From Luteolibacter algae (GTDB lineage Bacteria; Verrucomicrobiota; Verrucomicrobiia; Verrucomicrobiales; Akkermansiaceae): DNA of 64,000 bases. The number at the start of each line of letters is the position of its first letter. Position 1 is the first letter of the stretch. Both the position numbers and the translations under genes were made by a program. The stretch covers positions 558,001-622,000 of the forward strand of contig NZ_JBHUIT010000002.1 in assembly GCF_042683045.1 (NCBI RefSeq). Reading direction: 5' to 3'. Under the pieces are notes generated by a model. That model saw only the letters and a list, made by a program, of their open reading frames with translations. It ran no database searches and had not been told where the DNA came from. Below are positions 1 to 9,247 of the stretch, piece after piece.

Positions 1-2
1 CG

Positions 3-647
3 GACGTCCCCGATTACGCGAAAACCGTTTACGCCTCCCGCTCTTACGCGACGTCGGATCCGGTGACCTACCAGTTGAATGGAGTGAAGGGAACGTATGC
101 GGATGTATTCACTTTCCGCCAGAATGGAACCTTTGTTGAAAACAATGTTCTCCAGAGATTGCCCGGGGACAGTCCGAGTCTGGCGGTAGGCGAGGAAAGC
201 TTTACTGTATATTTGAACTCCGGCACGGGTCCGGCTTCCGAGCTGGCGAAGGCAACTGTCCAGATCTGGCCGGTTGCAATCGCGCAGGTGGCAGGCATTG
301 AGGAGGGGGAGCGCTACACCGCCACACCGACCGACGGCCGATTTTCTGTGAGAAATATTTATCCCGATAGCGTTACCTACGCACAGGTTTACAAGGGGCC
401 GCACGTCATCGGAACAGTCGGGACTCCACTGCCGTCCACGGTTGTGGCATATAAAACGCATGCTCCGCAAACGGCCGTGCTTACCCTGACCGATCTGCCC
501 GGTTTGGTGAAGGATGATGGCGTTTATACCGTTGAAATACTCACAATCACCCCATTCAATAATCGGGCTCCAGAACTACTGGCACACGTGACTTTTGAGG
601 TAAAAAGGACTCTGCGGGTGAATTCCATGGTCACCACGCTGGAGTAA
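3..647 (+). CDS. Hypothetical beta-rich secreted-type protein, 5' end outside window
   Basis: The reading frame is open from the window edge, so this is the C-terminal part of a longer protein. A GTG at 63 is the first start-like codon inside the window but need not be the true start. The visible 214 or so residues are rich in Thr, Val, Tyr and Gly with alternating hydrophobic residues and no cysteine, as in extracellular beta-sandwich or Ig-like repeats. No catalytic motif, C-terminal membrane helix or PEP-CTERM tail is present. It ends convergently only five bases from the next gene. I do not recognise the family; a surface or adhesin-like role is only an inference from composition. Confidence 0.6.
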   Translation, partial: DVPDYAKTVYASRSYATSDPVTYQLNGVKGTYADVFTFRQNGTFVENNVLQRLPGDSPSLAVGEESFTVYLNSGTGPASELAKATVQIWPVAIAQVAGIEEGERYTATPTDGRFSVRNIYPDSVTYAQVYKGPHVIGTVGTPLPSTVVAYKTHAPQTAVLTLTDLPGLVKDDGVYTVEILTITPFNNRAPELLAHVTFEVKRTLRVNSMVTTLE

Positions 648-652
648 TTTGC

Positions 653-1537
653 TCAGCGGATATCGGCCAGCCAGTCGAGCCTGCTTTGCAGCTTTTCCTT
701 TCTGTCTTTGGATGGATTGGGATAAAGGACCGGATACCATGCGCTCATCACCGCCGCCCGGGCGATAAGGCTCTGATGCAGCGCTTCTTCATGGATCATT
801 CCTCCGGCGGCACAATAGGCGGTGATAATTCCATCGGCCTTCACCTGATCGTCTTCGAGAATCCTCGCATTCCAGATGATGGATGCAATGTCCCATTCCA
901 CGGGCCCGCAGAATGTATCCTCCCAGTCGGTCCACAATAAGCCGATGGTGGTGTTAAGTAAATTTCCGCCGTGTGCATCGCCATGGAGTGCTTGATGCGG
1001 GAAGGATTTGAGTTCTGCCAGAGAGCTACGGAGTCTTTTCCGGAGAAGCTCGAGGGTGGATCCCGGGAAAAGCGATTTTTGCTCCAGGGTTTCTAATAGT
1101 TCCAAGCTCTCGGTAAGTATCGCAAGCTCGGGGAGTTTATCCGGGAAATGCCTGAGTAAATCGTGACATTGGAAGAGCGTCCGGCCAATGAGGGAAGGGG
1201 GCGGCTCCTCGTCGATGGCAGATACGAATTGCCAGAAATTGAGTGTGTAGCCCAAGTGCTGATGAGGGCCGGGAGGAATTTTGTCGTGCATCGGGATCAC
1301 TGGAGCTCCGGCTTTTGCCAGATACTGGGCGATCGCATTTTCACGCTCGAACCACTCGCTTCCCTGACGCGGCCCATCGAGATCCGTCACCACACGTGCG
1401 ACGAGGGTATCGGACAATCTCAGCACCAGAGTGTTGCCATTTTGAAGGATCTCACAGCGGTCAGGGGATAAGCCATGGGCAAGCGCGGTTTCAGAAGCGG
1501 CACGGATGGGAAGTGAGATGTCCGGGTGATTTGTCAT
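653..1537 (-). CDS. Aminoglycoside phosphotransferase-fold (APH) kinase family protein
   Basis: Predicted 294-residue small-molecule kinase of the APH/choline-kinase fold. The catalytic loop is clear near residue 185 (LHGDAHGGNLL, a Brenner-type HGD..N motif), followed by the metal-binding Asp in the WTDWED segment. The substrate cannot be told from sequence; many family members are not resistance enzymes. The frame stays open upstream to 1729, but that extension runs into the amt gene, so the ATG at 1537 (start MTNHPD) is preferred. It lies downstream of amt on the same strand, separated by a strong terminator, so it probably has its own promoter. Confidence 0.8.
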   Translation of the reverse strand: MTNHPDISLPIRAASETALAHGLSPDRCEILQNGNTLVLRLSDTLVARVVTDLDGPRQGSEWFERENAIAQYLAKAGAPVIPMHDKIPPGPHQHLGYTLNFWQFVSAIDEEPPPSLIGRTLFQCHDLLRHFPDKLPELAILTESLELLETLEQKSLFPGSTLELLRKRLRSSLAELKSFPHQALHGDAHGGNLLNTTIGLLWTDWEDTFCGPVEWDIASIIWNARILEDDQVKADGIITAYCAAGGMIHEEALHQSLIARAAVMSAWYPVLYPNPSKDRKEKLQSRLDWLADIR

Positions 1538-1559
1538 GGCAATGATTGGCAACGGGAAA

Positions 1560-1595
1560 AAGAAAACGCCGACCTTCATGTGGAGGTCGACGTTT
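1560..1595 (-). terminator. Rho-independent terminator of amt
   Basis: A 12-bp inverted repeat (1564-1575 with 1584-1595, one mismatch, 8-nt loop) is followed on the minus strand by a T-rich tract. It sits 25 bases after the amt stop codon and separates amt from the APH-fold gene. Confidence 0.75.
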
Positions 1596-1619
1596 GAAAA
1601 CCGTTTTCCGGAATTTCTA

Positions 1620-2939
1620 TCAGCCGTGGAGATCCGTATAAGCGCTTTCTCCGTGATCGGTCTGGTCGAGACCACTTTCCTCACTGCGCTCGTCTGTTCT
1701 GAGGCCGACAGTATATTTCGCCGCTCCAAAGGCGATCAATGCCGCCACACCACTCCACGCGATGGTGATCAGAATGGAAACAATTTGTCCCCACACCTGC
1801 GAGGCCATGCCGATGGAATCATTGTAAGCTCCGGAGCCACCCATGCTTTCAAAGCAAAACACACCTGTGAGCACTGCTCCCACAATTCCACCCACACCAT
1901 GAACTCCGAAGACGTCCAGCGAGTCATCGTAGCCGACCTTGTGCTTCAGTTTGATGGCAAAAAAGTAGCAGACGATCGCGGAGACCGCCCCGATGCAAAG
2001 CGCTCCGGGAATGCCAGCCGTCCCGGAAGCGGGAGTGATGGCGACCAATCCTGCCACAGCACCGGTAGCGGCGCCGACAGCGGTGACAACCTTTGTGAAA
2101 ATTCTCTCGATAATGATCCAGACCACGATGGCCGTGGCGCAGGATGTCTGGGTGGTCAGCATTGCCATGCCCGCCGTGCCATCCGCTGCGAGCTCGGAGC
2201 CAGCATTGAAGCCAAACCAGCCGACCCAAAGTAGCGCTGCTCCGATGATCACGAGCGGCACATTATGCGGAGTGAGGGGGATTTTCTGAAATCCTTTCCG
2301 TGGACCAACCATGATACAGCCGATGAGTCCGGCTACAGCAGCATTGATGTGGACTACCGTGCCGCCGGCAAAATCCAGGACATGGAAACGATGGAAAAAC
2401 CCATTCGCATTCCAAGCCATGTGCCAGATCGGCAGATAAGAGATGGTAAACCAGATAATGCTGAAGATCATTACCGCGGAAAACTTGATGCGCTCCGCGA
2501 AGGAGCCGATGATCAGAGCCGGGGTAATGATGGCAAAAGTCAGCTGGAACATGATATAAATCGTTTCCGGATAGCCGCCGGCATCACTATCGGGAGTGAT
2601 TCCTTTCAGGAAAATCTTTGATGCACCACCGATGAATGAATTATTATCCGTGGTGGCAAATGAGTAGCCATAGATGACCCAAAGCAAGCTCATCACGCCT
2701 GCCATCGCCAGGCATTGAACCAGGATCGAGAGAACATTTTTGGAGCGGACCAAGCCGCCGTAGAAAAGTGCCAGGCCCGGTAGTGTCATCAATAGGACCA
2801 ACACGCTGGAAACGAACATGAACGTCGTATTCCCCGTATCAAAGGCGGGCGCGTCTTGTTGGGAGAAGGCGGAAGTGGCGGAAGCAGCGAGGACAGACAG
2901 GGTTAAAATCCATCGTTTTAGGGCGGAAATGGGAGTCAT
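1620..2939 (-). CDS. amt: Ammonium transporter, Amt family
   Basis: Integral membrane ammonium channel of 439 residues. The start at 2939 (MTPISALK) gives a signal-peptide-like first segment ending in SAFSQQ, followed by about eleven hydrophobic helices; an in-frame ATG at 2993 would add 18 polar residues and destroy the signal peptide. Family hallmarks visible are LFYGGLVRSKN in helix 1-2, FAGGTVVHINAAVAGL with a pore-lining His, FGVHGVGGIVGA with the second pore His, and a cytosolic C-terminal tail of the kind contacted by PII proteins. No glnB/glnK gene lies next to it, which is unusual because the two are commonly paired. Nitrogen regulation is likely but no sigma-54 site was recognised. 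Confidence 0.95.
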   Translation of the reverse strand: MTPISALKRWILTLSVLAASATSAFSQQDAPAFDTGNTTFMFVSSVLVLLMTLPGLALFYGGLVRSKNVLSILVQCLAMAGVMSLLWVIYGYSFATTDNNSFIGGASKIFLKGITPDSDAGGYPETIYIMFQLTFAIITPALIIGSFAERIKFSAVMIFSIIWFTISYLPIWHMAWNANGFFHRFHVLDFAGGTVVHINAAVAGLIGCIMVGPRKGFQKIPLTPHNVPLVIIGAALLWVGWFGFNAGSELAADGTAGMAMLTTQTSCATAIVVWIIIERIFTKVVTAVGAATGAVAGLVAITPASGTAGIPGALCIGAVSAIVCYFFAIKLKHKVGYDDSLDVFGVHGVGGIVGAVLTGVFCFESMGGSGAYNDSIGMASQVWGQIVSILITIAWSGVAALIAFGAAKYTVGLRTDERSEESGLDQTDHGESAYTDLHG

Positions 2940-3092
2940 ATTCGTTATTGGTTTTGAGTATGATGGAAATTCATACGAACCGGATTGAAGCATGAATCGT
3001 GCCCATATCCCGGATGTCCGGAATTACTGCTGGTTCGCACCAGGTCCCTCAAGCAGCTCGTCCCCGCTGATGTCTGCGCATCAGGGGCGCTT

Positions 3093-4232
3093 TTACCATT
3101 TTCCGGTTTCCGCCCAGGTGCGGAAGTGCACCAGGCGCTCAGGCTTTTTCCACACGCTCTCCAGATATTTTTCACCGATCTGGTCAAACGATGCTTTGGC
3201 GAGTGCGCGGTCGTTTCCCATGGTCGCCAAGCGGGCGGTCTGGCTCGGGAATTCCAGAGAGGTGGGATATTTTTTCGAAAGTATAGCCAAGCCATCGCGG
3301 GTTCTGGGCCAGAGGGCCCGTGACTCCCGGAAGATATTTCCGTAATAACTGCTGAGATTGATGACAATACGGGCGTAGACCTCATCGCCCAAGCCGCCCG
3401 GGGCATTCGCCGCTTCCAGCGCTATTTTTTCCCATTCACCTTCTTCGCCATACCAGCGGGGCAGCATCGCATAGCAGTGGGAGGGATAAATATGCCAAAA
3501 GGTGGGATCAATTGCCAAGGCCTCCTTGGTCAATGTCTGGAAATCTTTCTTTGGCCAGCCCTGGCCGAGCGCGACTGTCATTGCCGCTAGCTGGCAGCAG
3601 GCGTCCTTATCCGGGTGGTTCCGGGTCTCTCCGAAGATTTCCGCCGCCATCGCCAGACGCTCCTGGAAGAGTCTGTGATTTTCCCGTGTCACATCGCTTG
3701 CGTATCCGTTGCCGCGCGCATGCCAGGCATACTCGGTGAGCATGTTGATGAGGCCGATCCGCCTTGTCAGCGAGTTGGGAAACGCTTTTTCCCAGGCTTC
3801 ATAGGTTTTGAAATCAGTGAGCCAGAAATCCTCGCCCTGGTTAAATCTGTTATCCAGAGCATCATAGAAAACCTTTGATTTCCAGGAACCATTCGGAAAA
3901 AGGGCTCTAGAGTTTCTCAGCTCCGCAGCAATTTTTTCCAGCTGATCGAACTTACCTTCATCGAAAGCTCCGCGGATTTCAGCCGTGAAAATACGGATCT
4001 CATGGTTTGCAGGATCTTCCGTAGTGATCAGTTTCGCGGCTTCGATTCTTTCCGCGGTATCAATGTGTTCGATCGGCCCCGGAGTTCCTTTTTCGAGTGT
4101 CCGGCGGCTTGTTGCCGTTTCCCTCTCGTTTAGAATTTTTTCTGCCGTGGAAGTAATCTTGTCGCAGGAGGCGCCGAGGATGAGAGTGGCACAAAGCGTC
4201 AGCCGAGAGGCGATACGAAGGATATCTTTCAT
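3093..4232 (-). CDS. Hypothetical lipoprotein, possibly helical-repeat
   Basis: A 379-residue exported lipoprotein. The N-terminus has a basic start, a hydrophobic core and a lipobox (LGASC, Cys about residue 23), then a charged linker. The rest is mostly alpha-helical, rich in Ala, Glu, Trp and Arg, with WxxxF/AxxxA spacing that suggests degenerate TPR or Sel1-like repeats, but I could not assign a family with certainty. It is preceded by an AT-rich 90-bp gap that may hold its promoter, and followed 153 bases later by amt on the same strand. Function unknown. Confidence 0.75.
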   Translation of the reverse strand: MKDILRIASRLTLCATLILGASCDKITSTAEKILNERETATSRRTLEKGTPGPIEHIDTAERIEAAKLITTEDPANHEIRIFTAEIRGAFDEGKFDQLEKIAAELRNSRALFPNGSWKSKVFYDALDNRFNQGEDFWLTDFKTYEAWEKAFPNSLTRRIGLINMLTEYAWHARGNGYASDVTRENHRLFQERLAMAAEIFGETRNHPDKDACCQLAAMTVALGQGWPKKDFQTLTKEALAIDPTFWHIYPSHCYAMLPRWYGEEGEWEKIALEAANAPGGLGDEVYARIVINLSSYYGNIFRESRALWPRTRDGLAILSKKYPTSLEFPSQTARLATMGNDRALAKASFDQIGEKYLESVWKKPERLVHFRTWAETGKW

Positions 4233-4322
4233 GTGGGATTTTTGTTAGGCCCTAATGAACTGATATAAATCTGATTTTTAGAAATATTAGCAAGAGTTAA
4301 TCTGTGAGGTTAATGATTTATG

Positions 4323-6224
4323 TTAGATTACCTCCGCGGCATCCGCAATGGCCTGGAGTTCTTCCCAGCGCTCGTAGAGTGCTGTGGCAGTGGCTCTGGC
4401 AGCTTCGAGCTTCTCCATTTCCGCCGGAATTTTTTCGTAGTGGCTGAGCTGGAAGTCCGGATCGTTCAAACGGCTTTCGATGGTGGAGACTTCTTCCTCT
4501 GCTGCGGAGATCCGTTCTTCCATCCCTTCCAGTTCAGCGCGTTCCTTCTGGGATAGACGGCGGGGTTTATCAGCGGATTTTGCTTGGGGCTTCGGAATCT
4601 TGAGCGCCTTGTAGGCCTGTGCCTGGGCTTTTTGTGCTGCTTCCCGCTGCTGGCGTTTCTCCAGGTAATAAGAATAGTTGCCCGGCGTCACGTGGATGCC
4701 ATCGTCTTCAAAGGCGATGATTTGATCGCAAATCCTATCGAGGAAATATCGATCGTGGGAAACGCATAGGATGCTCCCGCCGAAGCTTGAGAGTGCTTCT
4801 TCCAACATCCGCAGGGAGGGAAGATCCAGATCGTTGGTAGGCTCATCGAGGACGATGAGATTGCCGCCGGTTTTGAGGACTTTGGCAAGCATCAGGCGGG
4901 CGCGTTCCCCGCCGGAGAGAAGATCGACCCGCTCGTTGATGCGTTCATTGTTGAAAAGAAAGCGGCGGAGGTAGGCTCTCGCTCCGAGGGTTTCATTTCC
5001 AAACTGGACCTTCTCGTTGCCATCGGAAATTTCGTCGAGAAGCGAGCCCGTGCCATCGAGCTGCATGCGGGTTTGGTCGATGTAATTTACCTTAACGCGC
5101 TTGCCGAGAACGGCGGTTCCCTCGGTGGGCTGCAATTGATCCAGGCAAAGCTTCAACAAGGTCGTTTTGCCTACCCCGTTTTTCCCGACAATTCCCGTGC
5201 AGGTGCCGGGCCGGATGGATAGATCCAGATGGCGGAAAAGCCAGCGCGGTAGGGTGTCCGAGCCGACATTTACGCCGGCTTGCTCCAGCTCGATGACGAC
5301 GTTTCCAAGATCCGCCGCAGGAGGCAGCAACAAATCCATTTCCCGCTCTTCGGGAGGGGCTTCCATTCCCTCCACTTCGTAAAAGGCATCCAGGCGGGTG
5401 CGCTGTTTCGTGCCGCGGGCTTTCACCCCGGCGCGGACCCATTCCAGCTCGGTCCGGAGGAAGCGCTGGCGGCGGCGCTCTGACTGCTCTGCAATCTGCT
5501 GGCGGATGGCTTTGCTTTCCAGATAGGCGGTGTAGTTGCCAGTATGGGAAAATGCTTTGCCATGATCGATCTCGATAATGCGGGTGGCGATGACATCCAG
5601 GAAATAACGATCGTGAGTCACAAAAATGACGGCTCCGGCGAAACCTTTGAGCACATCCTCCAGCCATCGGATGGACTCGGCATCGAGGTGGTTTGTAGGC
5701 TCATCGAGCAAAAGTAGATCCGGCTGGCAGGCGAGAGCGCGGCAGAGCGCGACGCGGCGTTTTTCCCCGCCGGAGAGGGGCCCGGTGGGAGCCTCCAGTG
5801 GCGGGGTGCCGAGAGCGTTGGAAAGAGCCGTGATGCGTGCATCCAGATTCCAGCCATCCGCGTGATCGATTAACTCTAGAAAATCGTGGAGTTCCTTTTC
5901 CGTGCCATCTCCGTTTTCGTAACGGCGTATGGCCTCCACGATATCCGCCGCTCCCGCGGCAATGTTTTCATGGACGGATAGCTCCGGATCCAACTCGAAT
6001 TCCTGCGGAAGATAGCCCGTGCGGATCCCGCGTCTCAAAGATATTTCTCCGGAATCCGGCTGCTGCTCTCCGGTAAGAATTTTCAGAAGCGAAGACTTCC
6101 CGCAGCCGTTTCTTCCCACCAGGCCGACTTTTTCCCCGGCGGCAACAGCAAGTGTGACGCCGTCCAAAAGGTTTTGATAGGAGTAGGCGAGGCGGATTTC
6201 GTTCGCGGAAAGAAGGGTGGACAT
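4323..6224 (-). CDS. ABC-F family ATPase (Uup/EttA-like)
   Basis: A 633-residue soluble protein with two ABC ATPase domains and no membrane segments, typical of ABC-F factors that act on the ribosome. Domain 1 carries GRNGCGKSS, an LSGGEKRR signature and LLLDEPTNHLD; domain 2 carries GKNGVGKTT, LSGGERARL and LIVLDEPTNDLD. The interdomain linker is basic, and the C-terminus is a charged coiled-coil hairpin (roughly residues 535-633), which in Uup binds DNA or RNA. The start at 6224 (MSTLLSANE) was chosen because residues before it resemble no ABC-F N-terminus. It follows the moeB-like gene on the same strand by 127 bases. Exact subfamily (Uup versus others) is inferred from the C-terminal extension. 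Confidence 0.93.
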   Translation of the reverse strand: MSTLLSANEIRLAYSYQNLLDGVTLAVAAGEKVGLVGRNGCGKSSLLKILTGEQQPDSGEISLRRGIRTGYLPQEFELDPELSVHENIAAGAADIVEAIRRYENGDGTEKELHDFLELIDHADGWNLDARITALSNALGTPPLEAPTGPLSGGEKRRVALCRALACQPDLLLLDEPTNHLDAESIRWLEDVLKGFAGAVIFVTHDRYFLDVIATRIIEIDHGKAFSHTGNYTAYLESKAIRQQIAEQSERRRQRFLRTELEWVRAGVKARGTKQRTRLDAFYEVEGMEAPPEEREMDLLLPPAADLGNVVIELEQAGVNVGSDTLPRWLFRHLDLSIRPGTCTGIVGKNGVGKTTLLKLCLDQLQPTEGTAVLGKRVKVNYIDQTRMQLDGTGSLLDEISDGNEKVQFGNETLGARAYLRRFLFNNERINERVDLLSGGERARLMLAKVLKTGGNLIVLDEPTNDLDLPSLRMLEEALSSFGGSILCVSHDRYFLDRICDQIIAFEDDGIHVTPGNYSYYLEKRQQREAAQKAQAQAYKALKIPKPQAKSADKPRRLSQKERAELEGMEERISAAEEEVSTIESRLNDPDFQLSHYEKIPAEMEKLEAARATATALYERWEELQAIADAAEVI

Positions 6225-6351
6225 AAGAGATCTAATCGCGAGTGCTGGCGAAGGGCTGCGAATGAAGGGGCAAAAGGGATGAATGTAAATCGTGAAGGCG
6301 AAGAAGCGCCGCAACGCGGGGCGGGAGAGCCGGCGGAGGTCTGTTTTTTAA

Positions 6352-7500
6352 TCAGAGCCGTTGGAAGGCATCCATCCCGCCGGTGACGTTGGTTACATCG
6401 GTAAACCCGAGGGATGAAAGATATTCGCAGGCTTTGGCGGAACGCATTCCGGCCTTGCAGTGGAGAATGATGCGGGTGTCTTTCGGGAGGTTTTTCGCGT
6501 AGGTGGGGATCGTTTGAAGCGGCACGAGTTTTGCCTGCGGGATATTGATCACATCATATTCCTCCGGCTCGCGGACATCGATGAGGAGAGCGTTGAAATC
6601 ATCGGCGGCGAGCATGTCTTTGAGTTCGGATGCGGTAATGGCTTTCATATTTGGATCGGTTACGGCGCAGGAAGCGGAAGCATTGGTCTCCGCGTTGCTG
6701 ACGGAAGTAATGGTGGGGGCGGAGCCACAGAGACGGCAAGAGGGATCGTGCGGAAGACGAAGACTGCGGAAGGTCGTTTTCAGGGCATCGTAGATGAGAA
6801 TGTTGCCGAGAGGTGGTTCACCGGCGCCCAGTATCAACTTGATTGCCTCCATGGCCTGCAGCGAGCCGATGATTCCCGGAAGGACTCCCAGGACACCGGC
6901 CTCATTGCAGGATGGCACCGCGCCGGGGGCGGGACTTTCCGGAAGTAGACAGCGGTAGCACGGACTGCCTAGATGGGGTGCGAAGACAGTCATCTGCCCG
7001 TCGAAGCGGTGGATCGCTCCGTAAACCAGAGGTTTTTTCAGGAAAAAGGCAGTATCGTTGGCCAGAAATCGGGTGGGGAAATTATCGGAGCCATCGAGGA
7101 TAATATCGTAGCCATTGGCGATCGACAGGGCGTTCTCCGGAGTGAAACGGACCGGATGTAGAACCAGCTCGATATGCGGATTGGTTTCCCTCAGGCGTGC
7201 GGCGGCGGAGTCCAGCTTTGATTTCCCCACCGCCGAATCCGTGTGTAGAAGCTGGCGCTGCAGATTGGAGACATCAACGGTATCCGGATCAATGAGGCCA
7301 AGCCTTCCCACCCCTGCCGCGGCAAGATACAAAGCGGCCGGGGAGCCAAGACCACCGGTTCCTATGAGCAGGACGGAAGCATTTTTCAAACGGATCTGGC
7401 CTTCCATACCTACGCCGGGGATTATTAGGTGACGGGAGTAGCGGGCTTTTTCTTCTGGGCTGAGCACACGGATATCTAAGCGGAGTCCTGGAATTTTCAA
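6352..7500 (-). CDS. moeB: MoeB/ThiF adenylyltransferase fused to rhodanese domain
   Basis: A 382-residue E1-like enzyme that would adenylate the C-terminal Gly-Gly of a ubiquitin-like sulfur carrier (MoaD or ThiS type) and pass sulfur to it. The N-terminal ThiF domain shows the nucleotide loop GTGGLGSPAALYL near residue 48, the adjacent NLQRQ motif, and two CxxC pairs (CYRC and CRLC) that bind structural zinc. The C-terminal rhodanese domain (about 285-382) has the persulfide Cys in HCKAGMRS. This MoeZ/UBA4-type fusion serves molybdopterin, thiamine or tRNA thiolation; no carrier-protein gene is nearby to say which. It is divergent from the thioredoxin-fold gene, with 60 bases between. Confidence 0.92.
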   Translation of the reverse strand: MKIPGLRLDIRVLSPEEKARYSRHLIIPGVGMEGQIRLKNASVLLIGTGGLGSPAALYLAAAGVGRLGLIDPDTVDVSNLQRQLLHTDSAVGKSKLDSAAARLRETNPHIELVLHPVRFTPENALSIANGYDIILDGSDNFPTRFLANDTAFFLKKPLVYGAIHRFDGQMTVFAPHLGSPCYRCLLPESPAPGAVPSCNEAGVLGVLPGIIGSLQAMEAIKLILGAGEPPLGNILIYDALKTTFRSLRLPHDPSCRLCGSAPTITSVSNAETNASASCAVTDPNMKAITASELKDMLAADDFNALLIDVREPEEYDVINIPQAKLVPLQTIPTYAKNLPKDTRIILHCKAGMRSAKACEYLSSLGFTDVTNVTGGMDAFQRL

Positions 7501-7560
7501 ACTGCAATCTGGCGGAAGACTTGGGTTGCGGACACGCGCCTGCGCCTCTAAGAAAGGTTT

Positions 7561-8139
7561 ATGGCAGAAACGTTATCGACCTTTGAATTGAAATTTGCAG
7601 ACAAGGCTCCCGCGTTCGCGTTGCCGGATGCTTGGGGCAAGGTGTTTTCACTTTCGGATTGTGCCGGTGAAAATGGAACGCTCGTCGTTTTTGTCTGCAA
7701 TCACTGCCCATACGTGATCCATCTGGCGGATCCATTGGGGAAAATGGCGAAGGATCTCGCAGAAAAAGGAGTGAAAACCGTGGCAATCAATTCCAACGAT
7801 CTGGAAAAATACCCGCAGGATGGCCCGGAGCCGATGAAAGAATTCTCCAGGCAATACGGGTGGGATTTTCCCTACTTGGTCGATGAAAGCCAGGAGGTGG
7901 CGAAAGCTTATGGCGCGGCATGCACACCGGACTTTTTCCTCTTTGATGAAACCGGCGGTCTCGCCTACGCGGGTCAGTTCGATAACACCCGCCCAAAATC
8001 CGGCGAGCCGGCGACAGGTGCTGAGTTAAGAAAGGCCGTTGATGCGATGCTGGCTGGCGATTCCGTGGAAGCTGGTGTGCCTAGCAGCGGTTGCAATATC
8101 AAGTGGAAGCCCGGCAACGAGCCCAAGTGGTTTGCATGA
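7561..8139 (+). CDS. Thioredoxin-family (AhpC/TSA-like) protein
   Basis: A cytoplasmic 192-residue redoxin. A beta-strand leads directly into a CNHCPYV active site (Cys46 and Cys49), followed by a typical thioredoxin fold with a cis-Pro region (CTPDFFLFD). This matches the widespread redoxin family with an NHCPYV motif, usually annotated only as thioredoxin family protein; its partner is unknown. No signal peptide is visible. A bidirectional terminator ends transcription about 40 bases downstream. Confidence 0.88.
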   Translation: MAETLSTFELKFADKAPAFALPDAWGKVFSLSDCAGENGTLVVFVCNHCPYVIHLADPLGKMAKDLAEKGVKTVAINSNDLEKYPQDGPEPMKEFSRQYGWDFPYLVDESQEVAKAYGAACTPDFFLFDETGGLAYAGQFDNTRPKSGEPATGAELRKAVDAMLAGDSVEAGVPSSGCNIKWKPGNEPKWFA

Positions 8140-8178
8140 TTTCTGGCTTACCTGGCTGAAATCTTTTCCCAAAATTCA

Positions 8179-8218
8179 CAAAAAAGCCGGGCACCCCGAC
8201 AGGTGCTCGGCCTTTTTT
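8179..8218. terminator. Bidirectional terminator
   Basis: A perfect 10-bp stem (8186-8195 with 8202-8211, 6-nt loop) is flanked by a run of A on the left and T on the right. It lies between the convergent redoxin and Zn-peptidase genes, so it can serve both. Confidence 0.9.
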
Positions 8219-8242
8219 AAGTTAATCTCCGAAAGGGGGGGC

Positions 8243-8974
8243 TTAATCCCTCCGACCAAGCAGCATGGAGGCGTAGTAGATGAGCATCGCGATCGAGCTG
8301 ATCGCAGCCACCACGTAAGTCATCGCCGCCCAGAAGAGCGCGTTTTTCGCTTTTTCATGCTCCATACTGGATGAGACACCAGAGCTTTCCAGCCATGCGA
8401 GAGCACGATTACTAGCGTCAAACTCGACAGGAAGTGTCACTACGGAAAATAGTGTGGTCACTGCGAAAAGGCCAACCCATGCGTAGAGCAAAAGAGGAGT
8501 TTGCAGGAATGCCGAAGCGAAGATGCTAACTACCAGCAGGATGTTCAGACCGCTGCTGGCGAACTGGACCGCTGGAACCATTTTCGAGCGAAATGTCAGC
8601 CATGCGTAAGCTTTCTGGTGCTGAACCGCGTGGCCGCATTCGTGTGCGGCGACGGCTGCTGCGGCGATGTTGTTCATCGCGTAGACAGACTCACTGAGGT
8701 TTACGGTTTTGGTCGTCGGGTCGTAGTGATCGGTGAGTTTACCGGGTGTGCTGATCACGCGGACGTCGTTGATGCCACTTTCGCGCAGCATGGTTTCTGC
8801 GATTTGTGCACCCGTGTAACGGATGGGGATTTGAGAATACTCGCTGAAACGGCGTTTCAAAGTGCTACTAACCAGCCAGCTGGCTAGTGCCGAGCCGACC
8901 ATCAGGATGACCAACATCGGGGAAAATCCCATGATATAGGACAGTTGGAAGTTATTTAGAATTTCTGGATTCAT
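8243..8974 (-). CDS. Zinc metallopeptidase, YugP-like family
   Basis: Membrane-anchored zinc protease of 243 residues. There is one N-terminal hydrophobic segment (about 17-37), then the catalytic domain with HECGH (His111, Glu112, His115) following a conserved MNNIAAAAVAAHE stretch, and two or three C-terminal membrane segments. This layout and length match the YugP/Zn_peptidase_2 family, whose substrates are largely unknown. It is monocistronic, ending at the shared terminator near 8200. Confidence 0.9.
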   Translation of the reverse strand: MNPEILNNFQLSYIMGFSPMLVILMVGSALASWLVSSTLKRRFSEYSQIPIRYTGAQIAETMLRESGINDVRVISTPGKLTDHYDPTTKTVNLSESVYAMNNIAAAAVAAHECGHAVQHQKAYAWLTFRSKMVPAVQFASSGLNILLVVSIFASAFLQTPLLLYAWVGLFAVTTLFSVVTLPVEFDASNRALAWLESSGVSSSMEHEKAKNALFWAAMTYVVAAISSIAMLIYYASMLLGRRD

Positions 8975-9060
8975 GTATTGGATGGTAATATCGGTTTATG
9001 CTTATCGCAAAGATAAGCGGAGAAAAGACGACAATATTTTCATATTTTCGCAGTCAATGG

Positions 9061-9098
9061 AAAAAAAGTGGCGGGCCACCTGAGCGACCCGCCACCGA
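9061..9098 (-). terminator. Rho-independent terminator of the PEP-CTERM operon
   Basis: A perfect 8-bp GC-rich stem (9068-9075 with 9088-9095, 12-nt loop) is followed on the minus strand by seven T. It lies about 150 bases after the last gene of the prepilin/PEP-CTERM operon. The 273-base gap 8975-9247 otherwise shows no supported gene. Confidence 0.85.
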
Positions 9099-9247
9099 GC
9101 ACAAACAAACCGATCAACACAAACAAGAAGAAGCCATGGAGTCTGCGCAATGGATGATCCCATGAAGGCTTGAAATTGGCAGAACTCCGCTGTGACAAAA
9201 TGGACACTCCCTTCCCCTGTGCAGGCGGGAAAAAAGTGCCCTGTCGG

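Noticed and set aside
653..1537. Aminoglycoside-resistance gene
   Set aside because: Only the general kinase fold is visible; many APH-fold proteins have other substrates and no resistance context is present.
1536..2234. Long plus-strand open frame opposite amt
   Set aside because: It mirrors the strongly supported amt gene in codon phase and its translation is low-complexity with no domain; a shadow of GC-biased coding.
3060..3105. Hairpin between amt and the lipoprotein gene as a terminator
   Set aside because: The T-rich side fits only the plus strand, where no gene ends, and it is not placed to end the lipoprotein transcript.
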